This document shows positions 1-10,413 of a DNA stretch of 64,000 nt, one piece after another. Source of the DNA: Diphasiastrum complanatum (Eukaryota > Streptophyta > Lycopodiopsida > Lycopodiales > Lycopodiaceae); assembly GCA_029204225.1 (NCBI GenBank), contig CM055098.1, forward strand, positions 24,743,367-24,807,366. Direction: 5' to 3'. The position numbers and the translations under genes are program-made. Numbering within the stretch: position 1 is the stretch's first letter; each line of letters opens with the position of its first letter. Below the pieces are notes generated by a model that was not told the DNA's origin, ran no database searches, and worked only from the letters and a program-made list of their open reading frames with translations.

Positions 1-405
1 GCTAGTATCATGTACTAACTCACTCAAGTCTGACTCTCGTTAGTCCTATATATAGAGAATGGAGAGACAATTGATCTAATCTCTAATAATTAAAAGAAGA
101 TCCTAACTATAATTACTTCTAGTTAGCTGTCCTTGTCCACTTTTGCTTTCCTGCATTCCGTTATTCACATTGTCTATTCACAGCCTGGTTCCGATTTCGC
201 ACCGATTTCGCAAAGGTGCGAAATATGCGAAAAGTGAGACAAGAGCCCAAAAACGTCTATCTTACAAAATTGGGTTTGCGAAAAATGCGAAGGCCGAAAA
301 TCCCAAAGTAAGACTAGTATGCCGAAGGCCGAAACTGCAGAAGTGAGAGAAAGTGGCGAAGTGAGAAAATCCCGAAGGTTTTCGAAGTTCACAGATTTCC
401 AACAA
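1..405. repeat. Unassigned flank with GCGAAA-rich tract
   Basis: No gene is recognised. A TATA-like string (CTATATATAGAG) lies near 47-58. From about 195 to 390 the sequence is full of short GCGAAA/TTTCGC words. Similar words recur inside LTRs near 34.8, 44.9 and 59.5 kb and near 52.7 kb, so this is probably a fragment of the same repeat type. Homology to the inverted-repeat partner at 42.36 kb starts abruptly at about 406. Confidence 0.35.
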
Positions 406-2377
406 CCACTTCTGAAATCTAAGTTCACCAAAGTAACAAATGATCCAAACTATTGATGCATTCTTCAGCTTCTCATTTGTATTTCAATTATAAGTGCCCA
501 CAACCATGCGTCCATACACAATGCACATAATGGAGATAATCTAATGTTTGTCAAACAGGGTTTTACAATGCTAACTCAGATCTACACTGGATAATCTCTG
601 CTTATTGTTCTCTTTCCCACTACGTAAATTGTAAGTTTTAACCAACTGCCAATTAACGAATAGCAGCAACCAATCAAGTGACTTGTGAAAACTAAGAATT
701 ACAGAATCATGCGCATTGCTCATAATCACTGAAAACAATTGATAGAATAATACTGAACAGTAGACTAACTTACGCCAAAAATGCGGCATCAACTAACAAT
801 GGTTTTGATCAAATTTCACGGAGTCATTTCTTTTAAATAAAGTTCTACAATAGTAATTTCTGGCGGTGAAAACAAATGCTAGTTCAGATTTACAGTGTAA
901 CCTGTGCTTCTTGTCGTAGTTTGCTCTATGCAAACTGTAAGTTTTCGCTACAATGATACGACTTTTAAACTGTTAATCAGCGAATAGCTGCAGCAACCAG
1001 TCTACTTTCTTGTGCAAAGTAAGAATCGTAGAATCATTCCATTAACTATGAGTTAACAATCGATAATTCAGACTACCACCTCTTCCATACCACTAGTTGA
1101 AAGTGGTGTTCTGCAATTTACTGCGGAAACAATTGATGTGCTATCCGTCCATTATTTTGTACGCAGATGAAGGCATTTTGATTTCGATTGCGACTTGGCT
1201 GGGTATCTGATCCCCCGGCATAATCACCACCGTTACCTGCAATTTGAAAATGAAAGTGTTATCTACACGGGCTTACGAACTGCCTCAGCCCAAGATTGAA
1301 TCAGCCAAAGTTTGTCAGTTTGTTTTCTGTAAGATTGTTTTTTGCAAGTTGTGAGACAAAAATGCTCAGGCAACTATTTCCATGTCTCTCCTTGCCAATA
1401 ACATTAAACAGATTACCTCTTTTCCAGCTAATGAATCCGACCTGCTTGCGTCCATGGCAATCGCCATCATCTGCTGGCCACTGCTAGATTGCTCATGTGA
1501 CGATACGATATGGGACTGACTTTGTGACATGTCCACGCGATGTTCAAATTGGACGTTGTTCTTGGAGAAAATGAGCATCCACAATAATTTTAAAGTAATC
1601 CACAGGGACGGGATGATGACAACCATAATCATTACCTTACTGTACTTTCTTGGTAGTGAATAGCCGGAATAACTGTCCGTGCCTGCACTCGACATGCTGA
1701 TGTGTAGGAACAGACTACTTCCGCTCTCTTGAATCTGCAGCTTGAATGCTTGAGCAGCTTGCGCCGTTGCTTTCCACGTTAATGTTAAATCGCAATGTCT
1801 TTGACTGCTAGATTTTCAGGAGACAAGAGCAAAATTTTTACTCCTATTCCTCCATGCTCAGGAATCATGGACAATCCCGAAGGAACCGGTTTAAGTGCAA
1901 GCGATATATTTAGTTTGAAATTAGATCACGACTCCTTTGTGCCATTCAAACATTCCTTTCTCCATGACAACTCACCATTTTCTACCTCCAAGAACCCTAA
2001 CCCTGAAAACTTTGCTTGCCTTAGAAAAATACCAATTTATCATCACAAAATCTCAATATAGTCAGATTTTTCAAATAGATCTTCCACTGAACATATTTCC
2101 AAACGTATTTGTACAATATCCTCAAAATCCCGATGAAATGAAAATAAAATTTTCTTATAACTCTATTTCCTGCCCTAGAAAAAACAAATTTTGCAGCCTT
2201 ACCATAAAAAACCAAATCGTTGCAACCTAACATGCTATGAATAAAATCTATCATAATTGCACAAAAAATGTGGTTTGAATCTAAGCCGTGTACTTCTCGC
2301 TTGAACACACGTGCCTTATACCATTATTAAATATAAGGTCTGATACCCTCGTTCATAGGTCACTAAATTTATGAACC
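406..2377 (-). repeat. 2-kb inverted repeat, copy 1 (gene-fragment duplication)
   Basis: The reverse complement of this segment matches 40310-42362 nearly end to end, with small indels. Shared landmarks are the terminal GTTCATA/TATGAAC hairpin, a 5' untranslated stretch, a 279-bp coding exon, its GT donor, an AG acceptor and a downstream internally duplicated region. The flanks outside 406 and 2377 do not match those of the other copy. The internal region (about 590-1060) is itself a diverged direct duplication with a spacing of about 0.33 kb. No convincing TIR, LTR or target duplication was found at the ends, so the mechanism (Helitron-like capture, segmental duplication or retro-element passenger) is open. 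Confidence 0.85.
1417..1695 (-). CDS. First coding exon of unidentified single-pass membrane protein (gene fragment)
   Basis: A 93-codon exon starts at an ATG and ends at AAA-GAG followed by a GT donor. The protein has a short hydrophilic N-terminus (residues 1-19), one hydrophobic segment (about 20-45, rich in V, I, L and W) and then a polar, Ser/Gln-rich stem. That layout fits a type II membrane anchor such as that of a Golgi glycosyltransferase, but the family is not recognised. The copy at 41003-41281 has the same length, no stop, and about ten conservative differences. A candidate acceptor (TTGCAG) lies at about 1240. The downstream frame is short in the phase-0 reading and open for about 40 codons in another phase, so exon 2 is unresolved. 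The rest of the gene is absent, so this is probably a truncated copy. Confidence 0.5.
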
Positions 2378-3050
2378 TGATGTTTGAGTTATTGTTCACA
2401 TTGTTATCCCTAATGTTGTCATCTAGGGTTTTAGGACTATTGGGCGAGGGGCCCTTACCTATATTTAGTGAAAGTCCAGTTAGACTATATAGTTAGACAT
2501 GTTCGAGATTCTAGTACTTGATTTGGAATACAAGTTTTTGCTATAGATAGGTGTTGGTGCTTTTACCATATATAGAGACATTAATTAGGCAATTGCTTTT
2601 AGGCTGCTTTTGCTTTTTGGCATAGTCCAAAGTCTATTAAGTATGTAGTGCTCATTTGCAATGGGACATAGTTGAAGTTTCTCATCGCTTGTATTATTGC
2701 TCACGTCTTTGGCTATTGTTTCATCACAATAAGAATCTTGTTTTGGGATACTTTTATGATCAAATTAGTTTTCTAACATGGTATCAGGGCATGGTTCAAG
2801 ATTCGAGAGAACAAGAAGGTATTCAACGAACAGAGTCAATCATCATATGCAGGTTGTTTCGACCATCTTCAAGATGTGGACATGGTGTCCCTAGCCAGCT
2901 CTCAAGTTTGATATTCATCTACAATGGTGGAGACTTTCTGAGCAGATCAAGTGCTACAAGGAGAAGGGTTGTTGGACAAGAAGAGATTAGAAATCTGCCT
3001 CATTTTTCAAAGATTCACATTTACAACGCAAATTAAATTGGGGAATGTGC
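2378..3050 (+). mobile_element. Copia-type LTR end, PBS and leader (solo 5' piece)
   Basis: TGGTATCAGGGC at 2779-2790 differs by one base from the usual initiator-tRNA-Met primer site TGGTATCAGAGC, and it follows a CA-ending sequence (TTTTCTAACA). I read the preceding 400 bases as the LTR 3' part, with a TATA-like CATATATAGAG near 2557-2567. A leader of about 260 bases follows. No gag follows, and the segment runs into unrelated sequence before the LTR at 3.16 kb. The LTR 5' end is not defined because the segment abuts the inverted repeat. Confidence 0.5.
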
Positions 3051-3159
3051 AGGGGAAACTGCTAGAAAACAAAATGCTAATTCGGATCATATCGCTATTG
3101 TAGTTGGATCGTTGCCTATAGAATGCTAAAAGACCTATTAGTTATAGATGGATCACTGG

Positions 3160-3802
3160 AATCATATTGCTGGTGATCCAAAATGCACTTAATGGATCTT
3201 TGATCTTGGGCCAATTTGATCAACACATCTAGAACTAGTTAGAAGGTAGAAAACAACAATTTTAGCATGCCAGCCTTCCATAAATCACATAGATCTGATC
3301 ATGAACATAAGAACATAGTAAGATATTGTCTTTGTCCATACAACAACAACATCCACTATAGCTCGCACGTGTGTATTCAAGATCTACAAGAAAATCAACA
3401 TTCTACACATAGAAACTGATGATACATGAGAAAATGACATTAGATGGACATAGAATCAACAAAGATGAGACACATGAATGAACAACTAATGAATTTATTC
3501 TCCAAGTAGGTACAACTATTTATAGCAATTAATATGTCATTTGGCCCTTTCCTCCAACTACGTCCTAATATGGCAACTTCTAGTACTTAACCAAAAACCT
3601 AGAAAAACTAGTCCAAATGTACCAAATTTAACCAATTAGAATGGGTCCAAACATGACCTCATCCACGTAGCTACTTGTTAAGAATAGTAATAGCACTATT
3701 TTGAGCCCTTTTGACATTTATGAAACTAACTCTAAGTTGAGATTTGACTTTGGCCTTCAAAATTGCCAAATAAAATGTCAAAACTAGTTGACAATTTTCA
3801 CA
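3160..3802 (-). mobile_element. 3' LTR of copia element A
   Basis: On the minus strand the LTR starts with TGTGAAAATTG immediately after the polypurine tract GAAGAGGGAG (3803-3812). It aligns with the LTRs at 5103-5752, 39626-40288, 48123-48777 and 61739-62393. The distal end is diverged and lacks the expected TGTGAAA inverted terminus, so the left boundary is approximate. Element A is the host element into which B inserted. Confidence 0.75.
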
Positions 3803-5097
3803 CTCCCTCTTCAACTAGTTTTAGCATAGACTTTGAAAATGCTCCAAGTGAAGTCCTATGCTTTGTAAACAAGTCTTTTCTCAATGCTTTGGTGAAGATA
3901 TCAGCCACACACTCCCTTTATGAGACATGTTGAAGCTCCACTTCCTTTGCCATTACTTGTTCCCTCACAAAGTCATATGCCACCTCAATATGCTTGTTCC
4001 TAGCATGAAAAATAGGATTGCTTGCCAATATTTGGGCTGAAATGTTGTCACAAAAGATGATTGGAATCTCTGAAAAATCTAGCAATGAAAATCACTTACC
4101 ATCCTCTTGATCCATAACATCCCTTTTGCACAAGACATAAGTGCTTTGTACTCGGCCACACTAGATGACAATGAGATAGTAGCTTGCTTTTTCGGCATCC
4201 AAGAGATAGCTCCATTACTTATAAAGATAGCATGTGCACTTATGAACTTACTATCCATTTGATCTCCATCAAAATCTAAATCTGAAAATCCATACAAGTT
4301 AGGTGATGATCCTCCATAAACAATGTCAAAATCTTGAGTTCCCAAGATATATCTCAAAGCCCTTTTTCCTAGCTTCCAATGCTCCTCACTAGGATCTTAC
4401 ATAAATTGGCTTAATCTACCAACACAATAGCTTAGATTAGGTCTTGTGATGGTTAGATATATGAGTGAACCAACTGGATTTCAATGGAGAGTAATGTCCT
4501 TGAAGGATCTTTCATTACCTCTTATAGCATTTGACTCCATTGGTGTATCACAAAACTTTGCATCTACCATATGAAATATTTTTAGAATAGAATGAGCATA
4601 CTTATCAGAACATATGAATGTGCATTGAAATGTTCTAGATACCTCTATTCCCAAGATGTAATGCAAATGTCCAAGATCATGCACCTCAAATTCCTTCTTG
4701 AGTGCAATCTTGATATCATCTATATCTTGATTGTTGCCTCCACTCAACATGATATCATCCACATAGATTAGAAGAATAGTAACATAATTTCCAGCAAATC
4801 TATAATAGATTGAATGATCATATTCACTCATAAGAAAGTTTTGAGAGAGTAAAACAGTCTTAAGCTTAGCATACCAACTCCTTGGTGCTTGCTTAAGCCC
4901 ATACAAACTCTTTTGCAAATAATAAACATGATTTGACTTCTCATGAGAGATGCAGCACTTGGATTGCTCCATGAATACTTCCTCCTCAAGATCTCCATTC
5001 AAGAATGCATTAGTGATATCCAATTGCCATAGATGCCATCCAAAAAGTGTAGCAAGTGAAATAATGACTTGAATGCTCACCATATTTTCCACGGGTG
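3803..5097 (-). pseudogene. Copia element A: reverse transcriptase C-terminal part and RNase H (broken)
   Basis: The reading frame at 5092-4481 has copia RT hallmarks: a region equivalent to QLDxxNAFLNGDLEEEV, then SLYGLKQAPR and the catalytic YVDDIML. RNase H follows from about 4390. It has lost the frame through two in-frame stops (near 4480 and 4400) and a 1-nt shift near 4080, but IFTKAL and the final LVEEGV-like end next to the polypurine tract can still be read. The missing N-terminal RT portion is at 10687-10845, displaced by the insertion of element B with a perfect CAAAG duplication. This is the only RT of this LTR family in the window with the catalytic aspartates present. Confidence 0.9.
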
Positions 5098-5102
5098 CAA
5101 AG

Positions 5103-5752
5103 TGTGAAAGATTTCAGATCCTTAAGATCCAATCTACTTGAATGATCTTTGGTTAGAAAGAGAAATACACTACCAATTTCACCAATGTAGAAAAATCAGC
5201 ATCTACACACAATTTGAGATGCAAACACTAATAGAACTTGATCAAACTTGAATGAAATGATTATGTACTGTTGCTGTCCATACAAAACCAGCAAGCTACT
5301 GTATTTCACATGTGTGGATCCAAAAATAACAAATATAGATCATTCTACACATAGAATTGCAAGCAATCACCAAGATAGTGCACCAATGGATAGTAGAACC
5401 CAAGAGATCCATGTATATGCATGAAATGAGATAGAGAAGAGAGAATATGACTCTCTCCACGAGTTACATCCTTTTATAGCAGGTCCAAACCCTATTTGGC
5501 CACTTGGCTTTCCCACCAAAATGCTAACCCTACCAATTTTGGGTCTAGATTCAATGTACCCAACTTATTCAAATTGAATCTACTCAAACTCGCATTCTAT
5601 CTTTCCCACACTTTCAAAAAATGTTTGTTCAAATGAGATTTAGACTAATGAACTTTGAAAAGCCAACCTCTAAGTCTAAAACAAGTTTTGGCCTCAATAT
5701 GCCAAATATGGAAATATTGCAAAATGTGATGAAACTAGTTGAATCTTTCACA
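5103..5752 (-). mobile_element. 3' LTR of element B
   Basis: This is a 650-bp LTR whose ends form the inverted pair TGTGAAAGATT/AATCTTTCACA. A TATA box reads TATAAAAG on the minus strand at 5471-5478. The polypurine tract (GAAGAGGGAG) abuts it at 5753-5762. The U3 part (5484-5752) matches the 5' LTR remnant. The R-U5 part has no counterpart there but matches the detached fragment at 10846-11125. Confidence 0.9.
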
Positions 5753-6308
5753 CTCCCTCTTCAACTAGTTTTAGCATAGACTTTGATAATACTCCAAGTG
5801 AAGTCCTATGCTTTATGAACAAGTCTTTTCCCAATGCTTTGGTGAAGATATCAACTACAAATTTCCTTGAAGACACATGTTGAAGCTCCACCTCCTTTGC
5901 AATGACTCGCTCCCTCACAAAATGATATTGTATCTCAATATGCTTGCTCCTAGCATGAAAGATAGGATTGGATGTCATTCTTTGGGCTGATTGATTGTCA
6001 CAAAAGATGATTGGGCTCTCTGAAAAATCTAGCAAGTGAAGATCCTTGATCATCCTCTTGATCCATACCATCTCCTTTGTGCAATGTGTAAGAGCTTTGT
6101 ACTCAGCCTCACTAGATGACAATGAGATAGTGGCTTGTTTCTTTGACATCCATGATATAGCTCCATCACCTATGAAAATACAATAAGAACTAATGGATTT
6201 CCTATCCATTATATCTCCATCATAGTCTGAATCTGAAAATCCAAAAAGATTAGGTGATGATCCCTCATACAATATGCCAAAATCTCGAGTTCCAATGATG
6301 TACCTCAA
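5748..6308 (-). CDS. Element B RNase H domain
   Basis: An intact frame of 186 codons encodes the copia RNase H, which degrades RNA in the RNA-DNA hybrid during reverse transcription. Visible are the first acidic motif (FSDSDYDGD), the SSSEAEYKAL motif with the catalytic Glu, the CDNQSA motif and the C-terminal VDIFTKAL region. The frame ends in LVEEGV at the polypurine tract. It normally follows RT directly, but here the upstream neighbour is the novel open frame. Between them lies a stop and a short join near 6310-6345. Confidence 0.9.
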   Translation of the reverse strand: MRYIIGTRDFGILYEGSSPNLFGFSDSDYDGDIMDRKSISSYCIFIGDGAISWMSKKQATISLSSSEAEYKALTHCTKEMVWIKRMIKDLHLLDFSESPIIFCDNQSAQRMTSNPIFHARSKHIEIQYHFVRERVIAKEVELQHVSSRKFVVDIFTKALGKDLFIKHRTSLGVLSKSMLKLVEEGV

Positions 6309-6319
6309 AACTCGCTTTC

Positions 6320-7605
6320 CTAGCTTCCAATGCTCCTAGCATAGTTTTTGCTAATAGAACTTTGATCCATCATAAGAATGATCTTCTTCCTAAGAATAGA
6401 TCTCCTTTCAATGATCATGTAATGCTCAAAATAGAAACAACCATAATTGATATAGAGGATAGTGTCCACTTGGGATGCTTCACTATTTCTTACATCAATT
6501 TTACATGTAAAAATGTGACTAGAACATGAAGAATCAAATAGAATGTAAATGAAATGATTCCACAATGCTTCCAGCTCTGAACTCTCTGGAAAAATACAGC
6601 AAACAAACAATAAATGTGAGTGATCAACTTTTGCTTGCATGTCTCCTCCTCCTTTGTCCTTTGTTGCCTTGTATCCACCATGATACTCCATGAATGAGCC
6701 TCCATCTTCATCTTGCCACAAGAAACCATCAAACCTTGGAAATACATGAGTAGGTGAGTAAATTAATGATGCAAATCCAACACCACATGACTCCATAAAC
6801 CAAGTAGTTTGCACTAGTCCATTTTCAAGATCTACTTGACACAAAAAAATGACCATGAATTCACCAAAAATTGACAATCTCCAAGTATTGGCACCAAGTA
6901 GCTCAACACTTGAGAACTTAGCCATGGATGAGTGACATAATGAACCTCCAATAGCTTCATTTTCATCAGCAAAATTAGCCAAGAATTCTAGTACAAATCC
7001 AACATCAAAACAATGCTCACCAATGTAGCTAGTTTTACCATATCTTGACAATTTGCACACATCCACATGAAATTGCTCAAACATGAGATAGAATAAGTAA
7101 AGTAAACTTGAACAACACTTCCTTGATGCTCCTTTGACCTTACTTGAGTCTTCAATATGCTGCAAAAACAGATCCATAACACCTTTGCCAATTACCTCTC
7201 CTTTGATGCTCTTGACTAGCTCCAAATTGTCACCTTCCCTTTTGACTAGTTGAAGTGCTTTGAGATCAACCTCTTGATCTTCAACTTGACCATCAAAGTC
7301 ATTGAACAAACTTTGTTTTCCAGATCCATTACTTGATTTTATAGCAAGATAACATCCATCCACTTGCATAGCTCCATGTACACAAGAAGATCTTCCAAAA
7401 GATGTTCCACTCTTCATAAGAGATTGATACTCAAGATCCATTGCTTGGATCCACTCCTCTTCTTTCCTTGCTTGATCTACACTTGTAGGCTCATCCAAAG
7501 AGGTTAGGAAAGCAACATTATATCCAGAAACTACTTGTTTACCCTTTTGATCATATGTGAGCCTTGAAGGTACTTGTCTTTCTCTTGATGTTCTCCTTGG
7601 CTTTT
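6320..7605 (-). CDS. Novel open frame replacing reverse transcriptase in element B
   Basis: The open frame has 392 codons from 7498, and the same frame extends back to about 7605 through the integrase-RT linker. The first 35 or so residues are ordinary copia sequence (linker, then EEEWIQAM as at the start of RT). From about 7395 onward no RT motif is present: no NAFLNG, no SLYGLKQ, no YxDD. The following 340 residues match no family I recognise. Related sequence occurs at 48.8-49.7 and 62.4-63.1 kb, also next to the same LTR type. Between copies there are one-codon indels and conservative changes (E/D, S/T, I/M), suggesting it was once translated. It could instead be transduced transcript sequence that happens to be open here. 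Confidence 0.6.
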
Positions 7606-8400
7606 GACTGATGAAGGTCCATCATCACCACCATCCAAAGTAGCATCCTTCTCATCAACATCAAGAATGTTAGAACCATCTACTTTACCATCAATCATGC
7701 TTGAAGACACCTTTGGAATGTTTCTCTCATAAAAAATGACATCTCTACCAACAATCACTTTGTTAGTAGAAGGAATGTAAACCTTGTAGGCTTTACTCAC
7801 CTCACTATATCCAACAAAAATACCTCTTCTTGAAGATGGATCCTCCTTGGTCCTATCATCAAGAGTAATGTTGACATAGCATGTGCATCCAAACTTTCTT
7901 AGAAATTTGACATTCGGCCTCCTCTTGAATAGCATCTCAAAAGGTGTCCTTCCATCCAAAATAGCACTCGGCCACCTATTGCACAAGAAATTGGCACACA
8001 ACAAAGCTTGATCCCAAAATGATTTGTCAAGATTAGCACTTAACCTCATAGCTTTAGCACTTTCACATAAAGTTCTATTCTTCCTTTCAGCCACTCCATT
8101 TTGTTGTGGGGTCCTTGATGTTGTATACTCCCTCTTGATCCCATTCTTATCACAAAAGGCCTTGAACTTGTTAGATATGTACTCACCACCATTGTCACCT
8201 CTCAAGCACTTGATCTTTGTGGAGAATTGGTTCTCCCTTGCATTCTTGAACTTGACAAAGACATCATACACTTCATCCTTGCTCTTTAGTAGATAGATCC
8301 AACAAAATCTACTAAAATCATCAATGAATGTTACATACATCTTAGCTCCACTATTGCTAATTGTAGTAAATCCATGAATATCCAAATGTACAAGCTGAAA
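7531..8400 (-). CDS. Element B integrase core and C-terminal region
   Basis: This frame encodes the retroviral-type integrase core that joins the cDNA ends to the target. FIDDFSR, LRGDNGGEY and NGVAERKNRT give the D, D and E catalytic positions. The GRTPFEML and FGCTCYV motifs follow, then the copia-specific VGRDVIFYE end. Two single-base shifts separate it from its neighbours: near 8398 from the protease/pre-integrase frame, and near 7600 from the linker frame that enters the novel open frame. The shift at 8398 removes one base from a CCTTTC run. Confidence 0.92.
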   Translation of the reverse strand, partial: FQLVHLDIHGFTTISNSGAKMYVTFIDDFSRFCWIYLLKSKDEVYDVFVKFKNARENQFSTKIKCLRGDNGGEYISNKFKAFCDKNGIKREYTTSRTPQQNGVAERKNRTLCESAKAMRLSANLDKSFWDQALLCANFLCNRWPSAILDGRTPFEMLFKRRPNVKFLRKFGCTCYVNITLDDRTKEDPSSRRGIFVGYSEVSKAYKVYIPSTNKVIVGRDVIFYERNIPKVSSSMIDGKVDGSNILDVDEKDATLDGGDDGPSSVKSQGEHQEKDKYLQGSHMIKRVNK

Positions 8401-9119
8401 GGCTTTGTAGATCTAGAAACAGATCTAATATAAGGTAGTCTATGTGACTTAGACAAAGCACAAGACTCACAAACATGCTTGTCATTACTTAAGGAACTTG
8501 GAAGACCAATTACAACCTCCTTCCTTGTCATTACCTCCAATGACTTGAAGTTGAGGTGTCCCATCCTTTTGTGCCAAACCTCTTGAATAGAAATTTGCTC
8601 CCTTGCAACACATCCAACTTGGTTAGCAATAACACAAGCATCAAGTTTGAACAACTTCCCTTGCCTTTTACCTTTTCCAATCAAGACATCCTTCCTTTTG
8701 ATCAAACAAGCATCTCCATCAAACTCCACCTTGAGGCCCTTACTTAGCATTTGACTCACACTAAGCAAATTCTTGGTAATAGATGGAATAAACAAGACAT
8801 CCTCCAAATGAACATTCCTATTTGTAGAGAGAGAAATAGGAATTGTGCCAATCCCTTTGATTGCACACTCACCATCATTGGCCGTGTAGATCACCCTCTT
8901 GTCATCTCCATATGCCAACAAAGAAGTGAAGTACTCTTTGTGAAAGGTCATGTGTGAACTTGCTCCACTATCAATCCACCAAGGATATAGATCTCCATCA
9001 TTAGCAAGCATACATGAAGACATCACAAAAGCATCATCATTTGCATCTTGCACATCCAAACCATCCTCATCAAGAGTAAGATTAGCTTGCTTGTCTCCTT
9101 GATCTCTCTTCTTCTTGTA
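8331..9119 (-). CDS. Element B protease and GAG-pre-integrase region
   Basis: WWIDSGASSHMTFH carries the aspartic protease active site (DSGA). It is followed by the copia pre-integrase zinc region (HKRMGHLN with the His pair, then CESCALSK with CxxC). The frame is continuous with gag except for one TGA at 9120-9122. The end of this frame diverges from the integrase by a 1-nt deletion at about 8398. The product would normally process Gag-Pol inside the virus-like particle. Confidence 0.9.
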   Translation of the reverse strand, partial: YKKKRDQGDKQANLTLDEDGLDVQDANDDAFVMSSCMLANDGDLYPWWIDSGASSHMTFHKEYFTSLLAYGDDKRVIYTANDGECAIKGIGTIPISLSTNRNVHLEDVLFIPSITKNLLSVSQMLSKGLKVEFDGDACLIKRKDVLIGKGKRQGKLFKLDACVIANQVGCVAREQISIQEVWHKRMGHLNFKSLEVMTRKEVVIGLPSSLSNDKHVCESCALSKSHRLPYIRSVSRSTKPFSLYIWIFMDLLQLAIVELRCM

Positions 9120-9884
9120 TCACTCACTTGCAAAGTGTCCTTTGATGCCACAATAGAAGCACTTGAGCTTTGATCTATCCTTCTTTTTGCCACTTGAAGA
9201 AGCATCCACTTGATCTTGCCCTTTAGACCTCTTGCTTTTGATTTTGCCCTTGAATTTGCCCTTTGTGAACATAGCATCCTCTTGAAGTGTCAATGTAGAT
9301 CCACCTCTTGCTTGAAGCCTATATTCCTCATTGATCAAGATCTCTTGAAGATCCATCAAACTTGGCAAAGTCTTTTGAATAGCAAAACTTTGAACAATGT
9401 TAGCATGAGCATCCAACAAGCCATTAAGAATCACTTGAATAAGCTCTCCTTCCTTAATGCTTTCATATATGCAAGCTAACTCATCATTCAATGCTTTCAT
9501 TCTCAAAGCAAAAGTACTTGGACTTTCTTCATTCTTTTGCAAATAAGAAATGATTTGCCTTCTTAGAATCAACACTCTAGAAGTAGACTTGGATTCATAA
9601 AGCTTCTTCAATGAATTCCAAGCTTCCAAAGATGATGTGCACTTACCAACTTCCTTGAGAAGTTCATTGGTAACATTCATCTTTATCATGTGTAGAGCCT
9701 TCTTGGCCCTCTTGTCATACCTCAATTGATCTTGTTGTGTTGTTGGTCTCTCTTCCAAACCTACAACAATTTCCAAAACATCATTAATCTCAAGAAGTGA
9801 CTCCATCCTCACTTTCCATAATGAATAGTTACTTGAGGTAAGCCTATCATTGGCTTCCAACATGACTCCAATTGAGGTTGCCAT
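9120..9884 (-). CDS. Element B Gag (UBN2 type), stopped within the zinc knuckle
   Basis: Starting at an ATG, the 254-residue frame shows the copia Gag fold (NYSLWKVRMESLL, LYESKSTSRVL, MKALNDELA). A Lys/Arg-rich segment follows, then the zinc knuckle CFYCGIKGHFASE. The last cysteine of the CCHC motif is replaced by TGA, so the knuckle is incomplete and translation stops before protease. The same frame resumes directly afterwards. A diverged and broken homologue is in element C (38360-39062). Confidence 0.92.
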   Translation of the reverse strand: MATSIGVMLEANDRLTSSNYSLWKVRMESLLEINDVLEIVVGLEERPTTQQDQLRYDKRAKKALHMIKMNVTNELLKEVGKCTSSLEAWNSLKKLYESKSTSRVLILRRQIISYLQKNEESPSTFALRMKALNDELACIYESIKEGELIQVILNGLLDAHANIVQSFAIQKTLPSLMDLQEILINEEYRLQARGGSTLTLQEDAMFTKGKFKGKIKSKRSKGQDQVDASSSGKKKDRSKLKCFYCGIKGHFASE

Positions 9885-10413
9885 GTAGCAATGACCTGAT
9901 CTTCTCTTTCAACCTGTTTCAATGCACAAAGCACTCCTTTGAACAACAACAAATGCTTTCAAAAGAAATCACCAAGATTTGAAACTATCTCACAAATTCT
10001 CTCCTAGCACTTATCCAAGCAAATCAACACATAGAATCATGGAATCTTGATCAACCTATGATCTATCCTCAATCTAATGACTTTTGCCACTTCCTAAGAT
10101 TGAAACACACTCAAATGAAGTCCAGCAACCTCACTATCTAGAGATTCAATCAAAATTAGGGTTTTGACAAAATCACAAAAAACTGACTATTCCAAATCTA
10201 CATGCAAATGCTGAAAATTTGATATGCAATCTATAAGCCACCACTTAGGCTGAACCAATGATCCAAAAATTGGCCAAATCCAGCATGTGAATTCAAGAAA
10301 CAGAATTGAACAAGTATATTGACCTATTTAGTGTTTTGATCTACAAAAGATCCAATCTACAAAAGCAAAAAAGCCGATTTTGGTGTAGAATCCTCTCTAG
10401 CATGCTCTAGATT
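9885..10413 (-). other. Element B untranslated leader
   Basis: About 530 bases lie between gag and the LTR remnant. They align loosely with the leader of element C (39063-39613), which still ends in a PBS. Here the PBS is missing: the leader breaks at CTAGATTCCAAACC and continues directly in the U3 part of the LTR. No gene is seen. Confidence 0.7.

Noticed and set aside
2656-3036. 126-codon plus-strand frame
   Set aside because: It runs across an LTR end, PBS and leader, and has no recognisable domain.
8024-8957. Plus-strand open stretches across element B
   Set aside because: They are antisense shadows of integrase and protease, with no motifs and no start context.
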